From Streptomyces aurantiacus (GTDB lineage: Bacteria; Actinomycetota; Actinomycetes; Streptomycetales; Streptomycetaceae): 64,000 bases of DNA. This document shows, piece by piece, positions 1 to 8,355 of this stretch (positions are counted from its first letter, which is position 1; each line of letters begins with the position of its first letter). Under the pieces are notes generated by a model that saw nothing but the letters and a program-made list of their open reading frames with translations, made no database searches and was not told where the DNA came from. Made by a program: the position numbers and the translations under genes. The DNA is taken from the NCBI RefSeq assembly GCF_001418335.1, contig NZ_LIPP01000122.1:1-64000 (forward strand). The letters run 5' to 3'.

Positions 1-902
1 GGCCATCGACGCGCGCTTCCAGTTCAGGCGGTGCCGCAGGAGCGGAGTCCGGCGTCCGGTAGCTGCCCTCCGCCGCAGGGCCGAAGCACCGCCTTGCTCC
101 CCCACCCGCCACCAGCCCCGCACACTCCCGGCCCTGGCCAAGGCCGCACTGCCGTAGTCCTTCCGGTTCGTGAACCAGGTCGTGATGCCTGAGGCGCCGG
201 TACGGTGGATCGCGGCCGGGCTGTGCAGGAGTGGGCCGCGAAGACGGTCAGTCTGTCGGGTCCGGTCACGGGTCGGATCGGCGCGGCGGGTGACCGGCGT
301 CCGCAGGTCGACGGATACCTCATCACCGGCCGCAGCACTCCGAGCTCAGCCCCGCGACAACTGCAGCGCGTCGGCCAGGAGCTGGAGCAGCGGTCGTCGC
401 GGGGCCGTGCTGCGCGACCAGGTCCGGGCCGAGCATCGCCACGTCACCGGCGCAGGGCATCGGCCCGGTGTACGGTCTGGCCAACGTGAAGTTCGAAATG
501 CCTGCCGTGATGGGCGCGTTCGGCCCTACGGTCGCCGGTGACTTCCTCGGCCGGCCCGTGGCGGATACGGCGGTCTGTGCGGCGCTCGCGTTCATGAACG
601 TCCGCCACACGCACAAACAACAGGTCAAAGGCCGGAAGGCCGGAAATCCCGCCGCATATCTGCTCCCGGTGCAACGCGGCCTTCAACCGCGGCCCCTCCT
701 GCGGAGGATCACCCGGCTCGCCTGACCTGCCAGGCGCGCCGGGCCGTCTCCTCCTCGAATCTCCGAATACCTATCGGCTTGCGACCACCACGACCGCCAC
801 GACCTTCAGGCCCTCGCCCCTGAGCTCCGCGACGCGCTGAGCCGTACGCCTGCCGCGGAGGCTCGCCGATGAGTTATCCCGGGCCCCGGTCGGACGTACG
901 GA
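1..902. other. Unassigned stretch with coding-like remnant
   Basis: No intact gene could be supported here. On the plus strand, roughly 440-725, one frame reads like protein (GLANVKFEMPAVMGAFG followed by TVAGDFLGRPVADTAV), but it has no convincing start or ribosome binding site and degenerates into basic, shadow-like sequence. It may be the tail of a decayed gene. I do not recognise the family. Bases 726-902, downstream of the deacetylase stop, hold nothing I can name. Confidence 0.3.
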
Positions 903-1736
903 TCAGCGCAGTCCGGCGAAGAGATCGTTCTCGGGTACGGCCGCGCCGGTGGTGTCCTTGACACGTACGAAGGTCTCCATGCCCATCAACTCGCCGAACC
1001 TCTCCTTGCCCATCTTGAGGAAGAAGATGTTCTCGCCCTGACTGGCGTGCGCGGCCAGCGCATCGTACTTCTGGCCGCTGAACGCGGTGGTGTCCACCCA
1101 CGTGGTGATCTCATCGTCGGGAAGGCCGATCTCGGCCATCGCGGCGGCCTCGGCGGGATCCGGCTCCGGCATGTCCGGGTGGAACTCCCGCATGGTCTCC
1201 CCGAAACGCTGCATCATCGAGCGGGGCGCCGTCGTCCAGTACACCTTCGGTGTCAGTGTGGTCCTCTCCAGCGCCGCCATCGTGATGCGGTGGGCCTGGA
1301 TGTGGTCGGGGTGCCCGTAGAAGCCGTTCTCGTCGTAGGTGACGACCACATCGGGTCGGTAGTGCCGCATGAGTTCCGCGAGTCGGGCGGCGCCTTCCTC
1401 CACCGGGGTGTGCCAGAAGGATCCGGGGGCGTCGTTGCTCGACCAGCCCATCATTCCGGAGTCGGCATAGTCCAGCATCTCCAGATCGCTGACCTTCAGA
1501 ACGTCACAACTCGCTTCGAGTTCTTGCCGGCGCATCAAGGCGACGGCCACCGGATCGTGCCCGGGATCACCCGGCTTGACACCCCCCGGTGCGTCACCGC
1601 AGCCGCCGTCGGTACACGTCACGAGAACCGTGCGGATGCCTTCCGCCGCGTACTGCGCGAGGACCCCTCCGGTTCCGGTGGCCTCGTCGTCGGGGTGCGC
1701 GTGTACTGCCATGAGCGTCAAGGGTCGGTCAGCCAT
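903..1736 (-). CDS. PIG-L family deacetylase (Mca/MshB-like)
   Basis: 277-residue protein of the zinc-dependent LmbE/PIG-L deacetylase family, whose actinomycete members act on mycothiol, mycothiol conjugates or GlcNAc-like substrates. The N-terminal zinc motif HAHPDDE is at residues 12-18 and the second metal region GFYGHPDHIQAHR is near residue 140. The ATG at 1736 is chosen because AGGAGG lies a few bases upstream; the frame stays open further 5' but that extension is arginine-rich shadow. Length is close to Mca (about 290). Which substrate it uses cannot be told from sequence. It appears monocistronic. Confidence 0.85.
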   Translation of the reverse strand: MADRPLTLMAVHAHPDDEATGTGGVLAQYAAEGIRTVLVTCTDGGCGDAPGGVKPGDPGHDPVAVALMRRQELEASCDVLKVSDLEMLDYADSGMMGWSSNDAPGSFWHTPVEEGAARLAELMRHYRPDVVVTYDENGFYGHPDHIQAHRITMAALERTTLTPKVYWTTAPRSMMQRFGETMREFHPDMPEPDPAEAAAMAEIGLPDDEITTWVDTTAFSGQKYDALAAHASQGENIFFLKMGKERFGELMGMETFVRVKDTTGAAVPENDLFAGLR

Positions 1737-2191
1737 GAAAGAACCTCCTGAAAAAATACATTTTTGTGTAAATGTGCGGCGAGCTTGCCGCGATCCTGGG
1801 GCCCGGATCCCGGTGGGGACGACGGCCTTGTGGTCTCCGTTTTCCCCGCCCGTGCGGCGCCGGTCCCTCGGTCGATGCAACCATGACGACCGAACCGGCT
1901 GTTCCCGGCGCGGCCGCCCGGCCTTCCAAGCGTCGGCGTTCCAACGCGAGCACGAACGAGATACAGGCGCGACCCGGTGTCCCGTCGCACTGCAGTTGTC
2001 TGTATATCTTGCCCTGAGCTGCCGGTTTGCCAGGTGGCGGGGAACGCTCCTCCCAGCATCCGCAGCGAAGTCGGCTTCCATGGAGCCTACTTGGGCGCTG
2101 AGCGCCGTCGGCTCAGCAGAGGGTCATGCCGAGGAGGAGCAAGATCCCTGGGTGCCGGCGAAAGAGCGGACCGCAGCGCGGATCGGCCGGG
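1737..2191. other. Intergenic region, nothing recognised
   Basis: About 455 bases between the start of the PIG-L gene and the stop of the RibD-like gene. It contains the AGGAGG ribosome binding site for the deacetylase just after 1740 and an A/T-rich run (about 1750-1770) that probably carries its promoter. No coding frame looks real. Confidence 0.4.
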
Positions 2192-2791
2192 TCAGCGGGC
2201 CCGGTCATAGACCAGGGCCATCTCGCCCAGGTCGCCGGTTTCCTGGTGGGTGAGCTTCCACTTCGTAGCCCGCAGGCCGTCGTCGAACAGTCGCTGCCCG
2301 TCTCCCGCGATCTCAGGGAGGATCATGAGGTACAGCCGGTCGACCAGATCTGCCGCGAGCAGCGGCTTGATGACACTTGAGGAGCTGTTGACGAGGATGT
2401 CGCCCTCACCGGTGGTCCTGAGCTCGGCGAGGATGTCGGCGGCCGGGGCGTTCACCACGCGGGTGCGTTCCCACGGCGCCTCGGTCAGGGTGGTCGAGAA
2501 GACCACCTTTTCCGAGTCGACCAGCCACTTCGCGTAGCCGCGATCACGGGGGTCGGCGTTCTCGTCCTCGGCGACCGAGGGCCAGTACCCCAAGAATCCC
2601 TCGGCGTTGAGTCGGCCAAGCACCGCCGTCGTCGCGCCCTCCCATATGCGGGTGAGTTGGCGCCGTGCGACCTCGGAGGTCACGTACGGCGCGAACATGC
2701 TGAAATCGCCGGGTCCTCCAGGGCCGTGATAGCGCCCGTCGAGGGAGAGGGCAAGATTCGCGGTCACCCTGCGGCTGGTCGAGTCAGTCAT
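2192..2791 (-). CDS. RibD C-terminal-like dihydrofolate reductase family protein
   Basis: 199-residue protein of the RibD_C/DHFR-like superfamily, NADPH-dependent reductases of unknown substrate common in actinomycetes. Family features are the start NLALSLDGRYHG, the central TAVLGRLNAEGF segment, the SEKVVFSTTL strand, and the C-terminal LYLMILPEIAGDGQRLF motif. Its ATG overlaps the stop of the upstream regulator gene (ATGA at 2788-2791), so the two are probably translationally coupled. ArsR/AHSA1 regulators are often next to such reductases, which suggests the regulator controls this gene and itself. Confidence 0.85.
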   Translation of the reverse strand: MTDSTSRRVTANLALSLDGRYHGPGGPGDFSMFAPYVTSEVARRQLTRIWEGATTAVLGRLNAEGFLGYWPSVAEDENADPRDRGYAKWLVDSEKVVFSTTLTEAPWERTRVVNAPAADILAELRTTGEGDILVNSSSSVIKPLLAADLVDRLYLMILPEIAGDGQRLFDDGLRATKWKLTHQETGDLGEMALVYDRAR

Positions 2792-3657
2792 TTCGCGCTC
2801 CTCGCATTGGTGGTGTGGGTGTCGGTGTGGGTGTCGGTGTCGTGCGCCGCGGCGAGGATCCCCGCGAGCTTGTCGAGACTCTGGCCGAAGCCGATCTCGA
2901 TGCCTGCGATGAAGTCGGCGGAGTCGACGGCGCTGCCGGTGATCCGCCAGTGGGCATCGAGGTCCGTGCCGGTGTCGCTGGGGCACAGTCCCAGGTCGAC
3001 GTGAGCAGTGAAGGCGGGACTGCCATCGGGGAGTACCGGCGAGGTCCGGTAGACGAGGCGCTCGGCGGGCCGTACGTCCTCGACGGCGCCCTCCGCCCGC
3101 CCGGCGACCGCGTCAGAGTCGTCGGCGTCCTCGGCATCGCGGTACTCAAGGACGATCCGGCCGCCCGGTCGCACCTCGAAGAGGAGCTCGGAGACGCGGA
3201 GGCCGTCGGGAGCCCACCACCGGGAGAGCAGCGCAGGATCGGTCAGGTGCCGCCAGACCAGCTCCGGGCTGCCTGCGAGCGGCCGGTGAAACGTGAACGA
3301 GCGGCCGTCGGCCCACCCGGACTCCCCCGCGACAGCCCGCTCCGCGTGGAGGCTCTCCCCGTAGTGGTCGTACGTCGCACGTAGGCCGTCGGCCTGGGTC
3401 GAGGTGTCGGCAAGCCGGCTGAGCGTGGCCGCGAGGTCCCGGAGGGGAGCGGGCCGGAGTGCGTAGATGCGGCGTTGGCCGGTGCGCCGGGAGGTGACGA
3501 CGCCGGCGCGTTCGAGCGTCTGCAGGTGTTTGGTCGTCTGTGGCTGCCGAGCCCCGGCGAGCTGGGCGAGGACGCCGACCGAGCGGGGCCGCTCGGCCAG
3601 CAGGCCCACGAGCCGCCAGCGGGCCGGGTCGGCCAGTGCGGTGAGGAGTGCGTCCAT
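2788..3657 (-). CDS. ArsR-type HTH regulator fused to AHSA1/SRPBCC domain
   Basis: 289-residue two-domain protein. Residues 1-95 form a winged HTH of the ArsR family (MDALLTALADPARWRLVGLL, then QPQTTKHLQTLERAGVV as recognition helix) with no metal-binding cysteine motif. Residues about 125-275 are an AHSA1/SRPBCC ligand-binding fold (RPLAGSPELVWRHLTDP, LSRWWAPDG, VRPGGRIVLEYRD). The HTH probably senses a hydrophobic ligand through the SRPBCC half rather than metal. The extreme C-terminus has a repetitive TDTHTDTHTTN tail encoded by a 12-bp repeat. A 12-bp palindrome lies 20 bases upstream of the start and is a likely autoregulatory operator. Confidence 0.85.
   Translation of the reverse strand: MDALLTALADPARWRLVGLLAERPRSVGVLAQLAGARQPQTTKHLQTLERAGVVTSRRTGQRRIYALRPAPLRDLAATLSRLADTSTQADGLRATYDHYGESLHAERAVAGESGWADGRSFTFHRPLAGSPELVWRHLTDPALLSRWWAPDGLRVSELLFEVRPGGRIVLEYRDAEDADDSDAVAGRAEGAVEDVRPAERLVYRTSPVLPDGSPAFTAHVDLGLCPSDTGTDLDAHWRITGSAVDSADFIAGIEIGFGQSLDKLAGILAAAHDTDTHTDTHTTNARSAK
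2812..2835. repeat. 12-bp tandem repeat in the ArsR-AHSA1 C-terminus
   Basis: Two perfect copies of GGTGTGGGTGTC in tandem, plus a partial third, encode the Asp/Thr/His tail of the fusion regulator. The unit is a multiple of three, so length changes would not shift the frame. Confidence 0.8.
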
Positions 3658-3677
3658 GGATCCGAGTATTCCCGATG

Positions 3678-3689
3678 ACGAATATTCGT
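3678..3689. promoter_or_regulatory. Putative ArsR-type operator
   Basis: Perfect 12-bp palindrome ACGAATATTCGT, 20 bases upstream of the regulator start codon. AT-rich palindromes of this form are typical ArsR-family sites. Assignment to this regulator is inference from position. Confidence 0.55.
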
Positions 3690-3861
3690 GTCAAGGAATA
3701 ATACGTGGGCGTGGACACCTTCACCCTGCGCCGCCGTGGTGAGTGCCGTGACCGCATAGGTTCGCCGGTTCGGTGGTCGGGGCGGTCGGGTGTGGGGGGA
3801 CGTCCGATCCGACCGCTGGAGGCGCGGTGGCTGGCGCGGTGGCTGAGCCCGTCCGTGTGCG

Positions 3862-4062
3862 CACCAGTACTCCGAGGTCCCCGACTACGGGCCCGCCGTG
3901 GAGCAGATGCGGAGCGACGGCCGGCACGAGTGACGCGAGCTCTCCGGCCGCAGCAGGATCAGCACCGCCGCAGGAACCGGCCACTACGTCCACGTCGACC
4001 GCCCCGACCTCGCCATCAAGGCCATCCAGCGAGTCACCGTACAGGCCACGCCCCGCTGGTAG
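3862..4062 (+). pseudogene. Alpha/beta hydrolase C-terminal relic
   Basis: Frame that reads as the end of an alpha/beta hydrolase: ELSGRSRISTAAGTGHYVHV then DRPDLAIKAIQRV. The GTGHYVHVDRP segment is the region around the catalytic histidine. One in-frame TGA interrupts it (HE-stop-REL, near 3931), and there is no nucleophile elbow, oxyanion region or start codon upstream. Only the last 60 or so codons survive. Confidence 0.65.
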
Positions 4063-4124
4063 GCGCCGAGGAACTCCTACACGTACAACCCGCGCGACCC
4101 GCATAGCCCGTGCAACCTGCACAA

Positions 4125-4159
4125 CCCGAAGGACCAGATCACCGATCTGGTCCTTCGGG
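4125..4159 (+). terminator. Strong intrinsic hairpin
   Basis: Perfect 16-bp stem (CCCGAAGGACCAGATC pairing with its exact complement) and a 3-base ACC loop, just downstream of the hydrolase relic. No U-tract follows, as is common for actinomycete terminators. It separates the relic from the secreted-protein gene. Confidence 0.8.
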
Positions 4160-4444
4160 CTTTGGCGGCCTGCCGTGATGCTCCCCTCCAGGGGGAACGC
4201 GGGGTTCTGAGCCGCCGTCCGTCTCGGCTTCCGTACCCAGGCAGTTGAGCAACGGCCTTTCGTCATCCGTCACTTGTGGGGCAAACGACCGGCACACTCA
4301 GCGACCGGACCGGGCTACCGTCCCGTCGTACGGGGCTGACACCGACCACAACAAAAGCCTCTCATCTCCTGCCGAGGTCGTAGACCAACTCGGCTTCATC
4401 CGTCCGAGCAAGCCCATTGGCCTGCTCTTTTGATCCGGAGACCC

Positions 4445-5011
4445 ATGGCTTCCTCCAGCAAGATCCGCAGCGTCCTGCGCAGGACCGCGGTTCCCCTGAC
4501 CGCCACACTCCTCGCCCTTGGCATCAGTGTCTCCATGGCCGCTCCCGCCTCGGCGTCCAACTCCTACAACGGCAACGCCTACATCCAGGGCACCGGAACC
4601 TTCACGGACGACTGGACCGACGAGGGCGTCGTCGCCGAGTTCGGGGGCTACAACCGGAATTCCAATGCCACGTGCCTGTGGCAGAAGATCGTCTTCTGGG
4701 CGGATTCTTCCAGCGGTGGCCACAGGGACCAGATCGACGGCTACTTCGGCCACAACACCACCCTTGCCACACATTCGTGGCAGGCCAACTACATGAGCCC
4801 CACTGCCGCTGACGGCTCGGTAGGGAAGAACACCTGGGCCGCCGCGGGCAAGCGACTCAGGGACACGGACGGCGACGGGACGGTCGACAAGTACGACGGC
4901 CGGTACAGGGACATCGCGATCTCACGTGTCAACGGGGTCTACCACTTCGCCGACGCCGACGGCAATGACCGAAAGGCCAGCTACGACGCCCGAACCTGCA
5001 CCATCGTCTAG
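4445..5011 (+). CDS. Small secreted protein with a calcium-loop-like motif
   Basis: 188-residue protein I do not recognise. Residues 1-38 are a clear Sec signal peptide (basic start, hydrophobic core LTATLLALGISVSMA, APASA cleavage region). The mature part is aromatic- and Gly-rich with two cysteines, one in NATCLWQ and one near the C-terminus (ARTCTIV), which could form a disulfide. Near residue 140 is DTDGDGTVDKYD, which matches the DxDxDG calcium-binding loop of EF-hand/dockerin/thrombospondin-3 repeats. ATG 4445 is preferred over the TTG at 4430 because CCGGAG lies upstream. It may be a Ca-stabilised extracellular protein; function unknown. Confidence 0.75.
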   Translation: MASSSKIRSVLRRTAVPLTATLLALGISVSMAAPASASNSYNGNAYIQGTGTFTDDWTDEGVVAEFGGYNRNSNATCLWQKIVFWADSSSGGHRDQIDGYFGHNTTLATHSWQANYMSPTAADGSVGKNTWAAAGKRLRDTDGDGTVDKYDGRYRDIAISRVNGVYHFADADGNDRKASYDARTCTIV

Positions 5012-5120
5012 TAGCACTCCGTCAGGTTCTGGTTCTGCTGGTTTTAAGGGGGCGACCGCAGGTGCTGCTGGTGCCGGTCCAGCACCTCAGCAGGTCTTGG
5101 AGTGCGTCGAGGGTCTGCTA

Positions 5121-5939
5121 GGGACCCGTATTGAGTTCCGATCAATGGGTGGCTCGGGTGAGGTCCTTGAGCCAGATCATCGAGGCGCGTAGGTGGAGGC
5201 CGGCGAGGTAGCTGTCGGGAGACTTGTCGTACCGGGTGGCGATGCCACGCCAGGCCTTCATCTTGTTGATCAGCCGCTCGACGGTGTTCCTCTCCTTGTA
5301 GAGCTCGGCGTCGAAGTCGACGGGCCTACCGCCCTGGGAGCCCTTCTTCTTGCGGTTGGCCAGCTGGTCCTTCTTCTCCGGATGACCGCACGGATGCGGC
5401 GTTTGCGCAGGTGGGCGCGGTTGGCACGGGAGGAATAGGCCTTGTCGCCCGCCACGGCGTCCGGCCGGGTGCGCGGACGGCCCACGGGCAGACGGACGCG
5501 CATCTGGTTCAGGACGGGGATGAACTGAGGGCTGTCGGCGGCCTGCCCGGCGGTCAGGAGCAGCACCAGCGGGCGGCACCTGCGGTCGCCGGCGAGGTGG
5601 ATCTTGCTGGTCTGCCCGCCCCGGGAGCGGCCCAGCGAAGCGGCCTTCAGCCGCAGCCGGCGCCGGACGCGGCGCCGCTCCTGCCGTCCGGGGTCGGTGT
5701 CCGATGTCCTGTCGGCATCTCCCGCCACTGCCCACCGGTCCTGAACCGCCAGATCACCCCCTCGAACTGCTGCCGCAACCGCTCGGGATACGGACCGAAC
5801 CGGCCGATCGGCAGATGGGACTCGATGAACTCCCATTCAGCGTCGCTCAGTTGCACCTGCGTCATGACACCGCGTCTACCGGCTCACGCCGTGCCGCGAG
5901 GTCGAATCCCGCAGATTGATCACAACTGGATACGGTCCC
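5121..5939 (-). mobile_element. Degraded IS5-family insertion sequence
   Basis: An 819-bp element with imperfect inverted ends: right end GGGACCCGTATTGAGTTCCG (5121 on), left end GGGACCGTATCCAGTTGTGA read inward from 5939. A TA dinucleotide flanks both ends, consistent with target duplication. It encodes an IS5-type DDE transposase on the minus strand. Full-length relatives are roughly 1.1 kb, so about 300 bp is missing from the middle. The terminal 177 bp (5121-5297) reappear in inverted orientation at 8356-8531. Confidence 0.85.
5142..5865 (-). pseudogene. IS5-family transposase, internally deleted and frameshifted
   Basis: Three reading frames together spell an IS5-type transposase. The N-terminus (LSDAEWEFIESHLPIGRFGP to TGGQWREMP) starts at ATG 5865. 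An internal deletion then joins GGQWREMP to the KAASLGRSRGG region, removing the stretch that should carry the first catalytic Asp. A further frameshift near 5385 separates the VAGDKAYSSRANR part from the C-terminus (ERNTVERLINKMKAWRGIAT), which carries the final catalytic Glu region. No single frame could give an active enzyme. Confidence 0.85.
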
Positions 5940-5986
5940 TAACGAAAAACTCAGTAATCCGAAAAACTCAGTAATCACTCGTCCGG

Positions 5987-7009
5987 TCACAGGCCCAGGA
6001 CCGTCGCCACCAGTTCGCTGCGGCTGCGGACACCGGTCTTCGCGAACACACTCTTCAGATGGTCCTGCACGGTCGCCGCGGTGATGTGCAGTTCCACGGC
6101 GATGGTCCGCGACGGCAGACCGGCGACGACTCGCGCCAGCACGTCCCGCTCGCGCGGTGTAAGCCCGTACGCGAGCAGCAGTATCTCGGCCACGTCGGCG
6201 GCCGGCGCCGGATGTACCGTCACGGCGATGGCCGCCGGGTGCGGGCCACCACTCAGCGGCGAGGCCTGGACGGAGAGCCACCGGCCCGAGCGGCCGCGGA
6301 TGCGTCCGTACGCCGGCAGCTCAGCGCCTCTTCCCCGTGCGGCCACCTCCAGGATCGCGGACGGCAGTTCCGCCTGCGACGGGCCCAGCTCGTCCCGCCA
6401 GAGTTTCGCGGCCAGGTTCTCCGAAAACAGCCGCAATTCCTGGTCGAGCAGGAGCACTCCGGCCTCGGACGGGCCCGCAGCGGTGTCGTCGGGTGCCCGG
6501 TGGGCGGCCCGGCGCAGGGCCGCACCGACCGGGGCGGACAGCCGCCGCAGGACGCCGACGTCGGCCGGGGTGAAGTCGGGCCGCCGGCCGCCGCGGAAGA
6601 GGGCGACGACGCCCCAGCAGCGGCCGTCCACCACGAAGCCCGCCCGCAGCTCGTGCCGTGCGTCGATCATCGGCAGCACGGTCCGGTAGCGGTGGCTGGA
6701 TTCCGGATCACCGCCGGTGGCCGCACCGAGCGTGCCCGCGGACACCTCGGAGCGGGCCAGCGCCGCGAACTTCAGGACGTCGTCCACCAGGTACTCGTTG
6801 TGCGCGGCGGCCGCGGCCGCCTCCGGTACGAGCCCGGCGCTGACTTGGTCGGCGGTCAGCAGCGTCATCGGGTCGATCGTGCTGAAGCAGTAGGAGTCGG
6901 CCGGGATGAGGCGTGTCAGCCGGTCGGCGATCCGGCGGCGCAGTATTCGGGAGTCGAGGTCGAGACCGCAGATCGCCTCGATGTCGCGCACGGTCTCGCG
7001 CCGGACCAT
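5987..7009 (-). CDS. LuxR-family transcriptional regulator
   Basis: 340-residue regulator with a C-terminal GerE/LuxR HTH (LTPRERDVLARVVAGLPSRT then IAVELHITAATVQDHLKSVF, about residues 280-335). The N-terminal half has no receiver Asp pocket and looks GAF-like, so it probably senses a small ligand. ATG 7009 is preferred over GTG 7030: GGTGAG sits 7-8 bases upstream of 7009, and a -10-like TACCGT (7034-7029 on this strand) overlaps the GTG. It is divergent from the 7118/7552 gene pair and lies inside the IS-bounded cassette, so it probably controls that pair. Confidence 0.82.
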   Translation of the reverse strand: MVRRETVRDIEAICGLDLDSRILRRRIADRLTRLIPADSYCFSTIDPMTLLTADQVSAGLVPEAAAAAAHNEYLVDDVLKFAALARSEVSAGTLGAATGGDPESSHRYRTVLPMIDARHELRAGFVVDGRCWGVVALFRGGRRPDFTPADVGVLRRLSAPVGAALRRAAHRAPDDTAAGPSEAGVLLLDQELRLFSENLAAKLWRDELGPSQAELPSAILEVAARGRGAELPAYGRIRGRSGRWLSVQASPLSGGPHPAAIAVTVHPAPAADVAEILLLAYGLTPRERDVLARVVAGLPSRTIAVELHITAATVQDHLKSVFAKTGVRSRSELVATVLGL

Positions 7010-7026
7010 CGGGGAACTCACCCTTG

Positions 7027-7081
7027 CCACGGTATCCCAGAAATGTGGGAGGGCCGCCCGACCTCCGGGCGCCTACCGTGG
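7027..7081. promoter_or_regulatory. Symmetrical divergent promoter with LuxR-type inverted repeat
   Basis: CCACGGTA (7027-7034) and its exact complement TACCGTGG (7074-7081) face outward, giving each strand an identical TACCGT -10-like box. Between them is a 16-bp inverted repeat TCCCA-N6-TGGGA (7035-7050). It would lie in the spacer of the leftward promoter and upstream of the -35 of the rightward one. That geometry fits a regulator that represses itself and activates the divergent operon. The roles are inferred. Confidence 0.5.
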
Positions 7082-7117
7082 GTCCGAGAAACCCCAGGTC
7101 ACCGGAGGTACACCGAC

Positions 7118-7555
7118 ATGTCCCCGTCCATGCTCAACGTCGGACTGGATCCAGCGCTGGTGGACGACGCGCCCTCGTCACGGGCGGCGTTCCCTGAAAT
7201 CGACGCCAAGGCGGTCCGGGCCGGAATGGCCGCGGGCCGGGCTCGGCTTGAGGAGCTCGGCCTCAGTGTCGATGTCTGCCTGCTCGACTACGGCCGCACG
7301 GCCGAGGCGGTCTTTCGCGCCGCGTTGACCGCCAAGGACTACGACATCGTGCTGATCGGCGCCGGCGTCCGGCTGGACCCGGAGCTGACCCCGCTGTTGG
7401 AGGTGCTGGTCAACACCACCCACGAGCTGGCACCCGGCGCGAAGCTCTGCTTCAACGTCAGCCCGACGACGGCTGTCGAAGCCGTCCAGCGGTGGTGGCC
7501 CGAACACAAGCCGCTGGTCCAGGCACTCCATAGCACTCAAGAGACGATTCGATGA
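7118..7555 (+). CDS. Conserved hypothetical protein, operon with SDR
   Basis: 145-residue soluble protein, no signal peptide or membrane segment. I do not recognise a named family. It has an alternating fold-like pattern, with LSVDVCLLDYG and KDYDIVLIGAGVRLDP resembling two Rossmann-like beta strands, so a small alpha/beta nucleotide- or metabolite-binding fold is possible. ATG 7118 has ACCGGAGG about 10 bases upstream. Its stop overlaps the ATG of the SDR gene (ATGA, 7552-7555), so the two are coupled. Confidence 0.7.
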   Translation: MSPSMLNVGLDPALVDDAPSSRAAFPEIDAKAVRAGMAAGRARLEELGLSVDVCLLDYGRTAEAVFRAALTAKDYDIVLIGAGVRLDPELTPLLEVLVNTTHELAPGAKLCFNVSPTTAVEAVQRWWPEHKPLVQALHSTQETIR

Positions 7556-8349
7556 ACGGGAGGCGGTCTTCCGCCATGTCTGCAAGAGCACTTGAGGACA
7601 AGGTCGCACTGGTCACCGGCGGCAGCCGGGGCATCGGCCGGGCGATCGCGGAGCGGCTCGCCCAGGACGGCGCCGCCGTCGGCGTCACCTACGCCCGCGA
7701 CGAGACGGCGGCGAGCGAGACCGTCGAAAACATCCGCAAGAACGGAGGACGGGCCTTCGCACTCCAGGCGGGGCTGGGCGAACGCGGCGACGCGGCCCGC
7801 CTCTGGGCCGCCTTCGACGCCGCGGGCACGGAGCACGTGCCCGACGGGAAGCTCGACATCATCGTCAACAACGTCGGCATCGGGGATTTCGCATCCCTGG
7901 AGTCGTTGACCGAGGACGCCTTCGACAAGGTCTTCGCCGTGAACGTGCGTGCACCGTTCTTCGTCACGCAGCAGGGACTGCCGCGCCTGCGCGACGGGGG
8001 CCGGATCATCAACATCTCCAGCTCCGTGGCCCGCCTGGCCACGCCGGGAATGATCGCCTACGGCGCCACCAAGGGAGCCCTGGACAACTTCAGTCTCGCC
8101 CTCGCCAAGGAGCTGGGTCCCCGGGGCATCACGGTCAACTCGGTGGCCCCCGGAACCGTCCTCACCGATGCCAGCGCGGCCACCCTGCTGGGCGATCCGC
8201 ATGCCGAGGCGCAAGCGGCGTCTCTTGCCGCCCTCGGCCGGATCGGGCGGCCGGAAGACATGGCCGACATCGTGGCCTTCCTCGCCTCCGACGACGCACG
8301 CTGGGTGACCGGCCAGGTCATCGACGCAACGGGAGGCATGGCCCTCTGA
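7552..8349 (+). CDS. SDR family NAD(P)-dependent oxidoreductase
   Basis: 265-residue classical short-chain dehydrogenase. It has the cofactor motif TGGSRGIGR, the structural NNVG, catalytic Ser in INISSS, and YGATK with catalytic Tyr/Lys. The C-terminus ends WVTGQVIDATGGMAL as in FabG-like reductases. The annotated ATG overlaps the upstream stop; a second ATG at 7576 (MSARALEDK) would remove eight residues and is also plausible. It probably reduces a ketone or oxidises an alcohol under control of the divergent LuxR regulator. Substrate is not predictable. Confidence 0.9.
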   Translation: MNGRRSSAMSARALEDKVALVTGGSRGIGRAIAERLAQDGAAVGVTYARDETAASETVENIRKNGGRAFALQAGLGERGDAARLWAAFDAAGTEHVPDGKLDIIVNNVGIGDFASLESLTEDAFDKVFAVNVRAPFFVTQQGLPRLRDGGRIINISSSVARLATPGMIAYGATKGALDNFSLALAKELGPRGITVNSVAPGTVLTDASAATLLGDPHAEAQAASLAALGRIGRPEDMADIVAFLASDDARWVTGQVIDATGGMAL

Positions 8350-8355
8350 CGTGCT

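Noticed and set aside
24..725. Overlapping small open frames at the left edge
   Set aside because: None has a ribosome binding site or recognisable fold. One frame (about 440-725) is kept only as a low-confidence remnant.
5142..5865. Programmed frameshift transposase
   Set aside because: The frames are separated by a real internal deletion as well as a shift, so ribosomal frameshifting could not restore an active enzyme.
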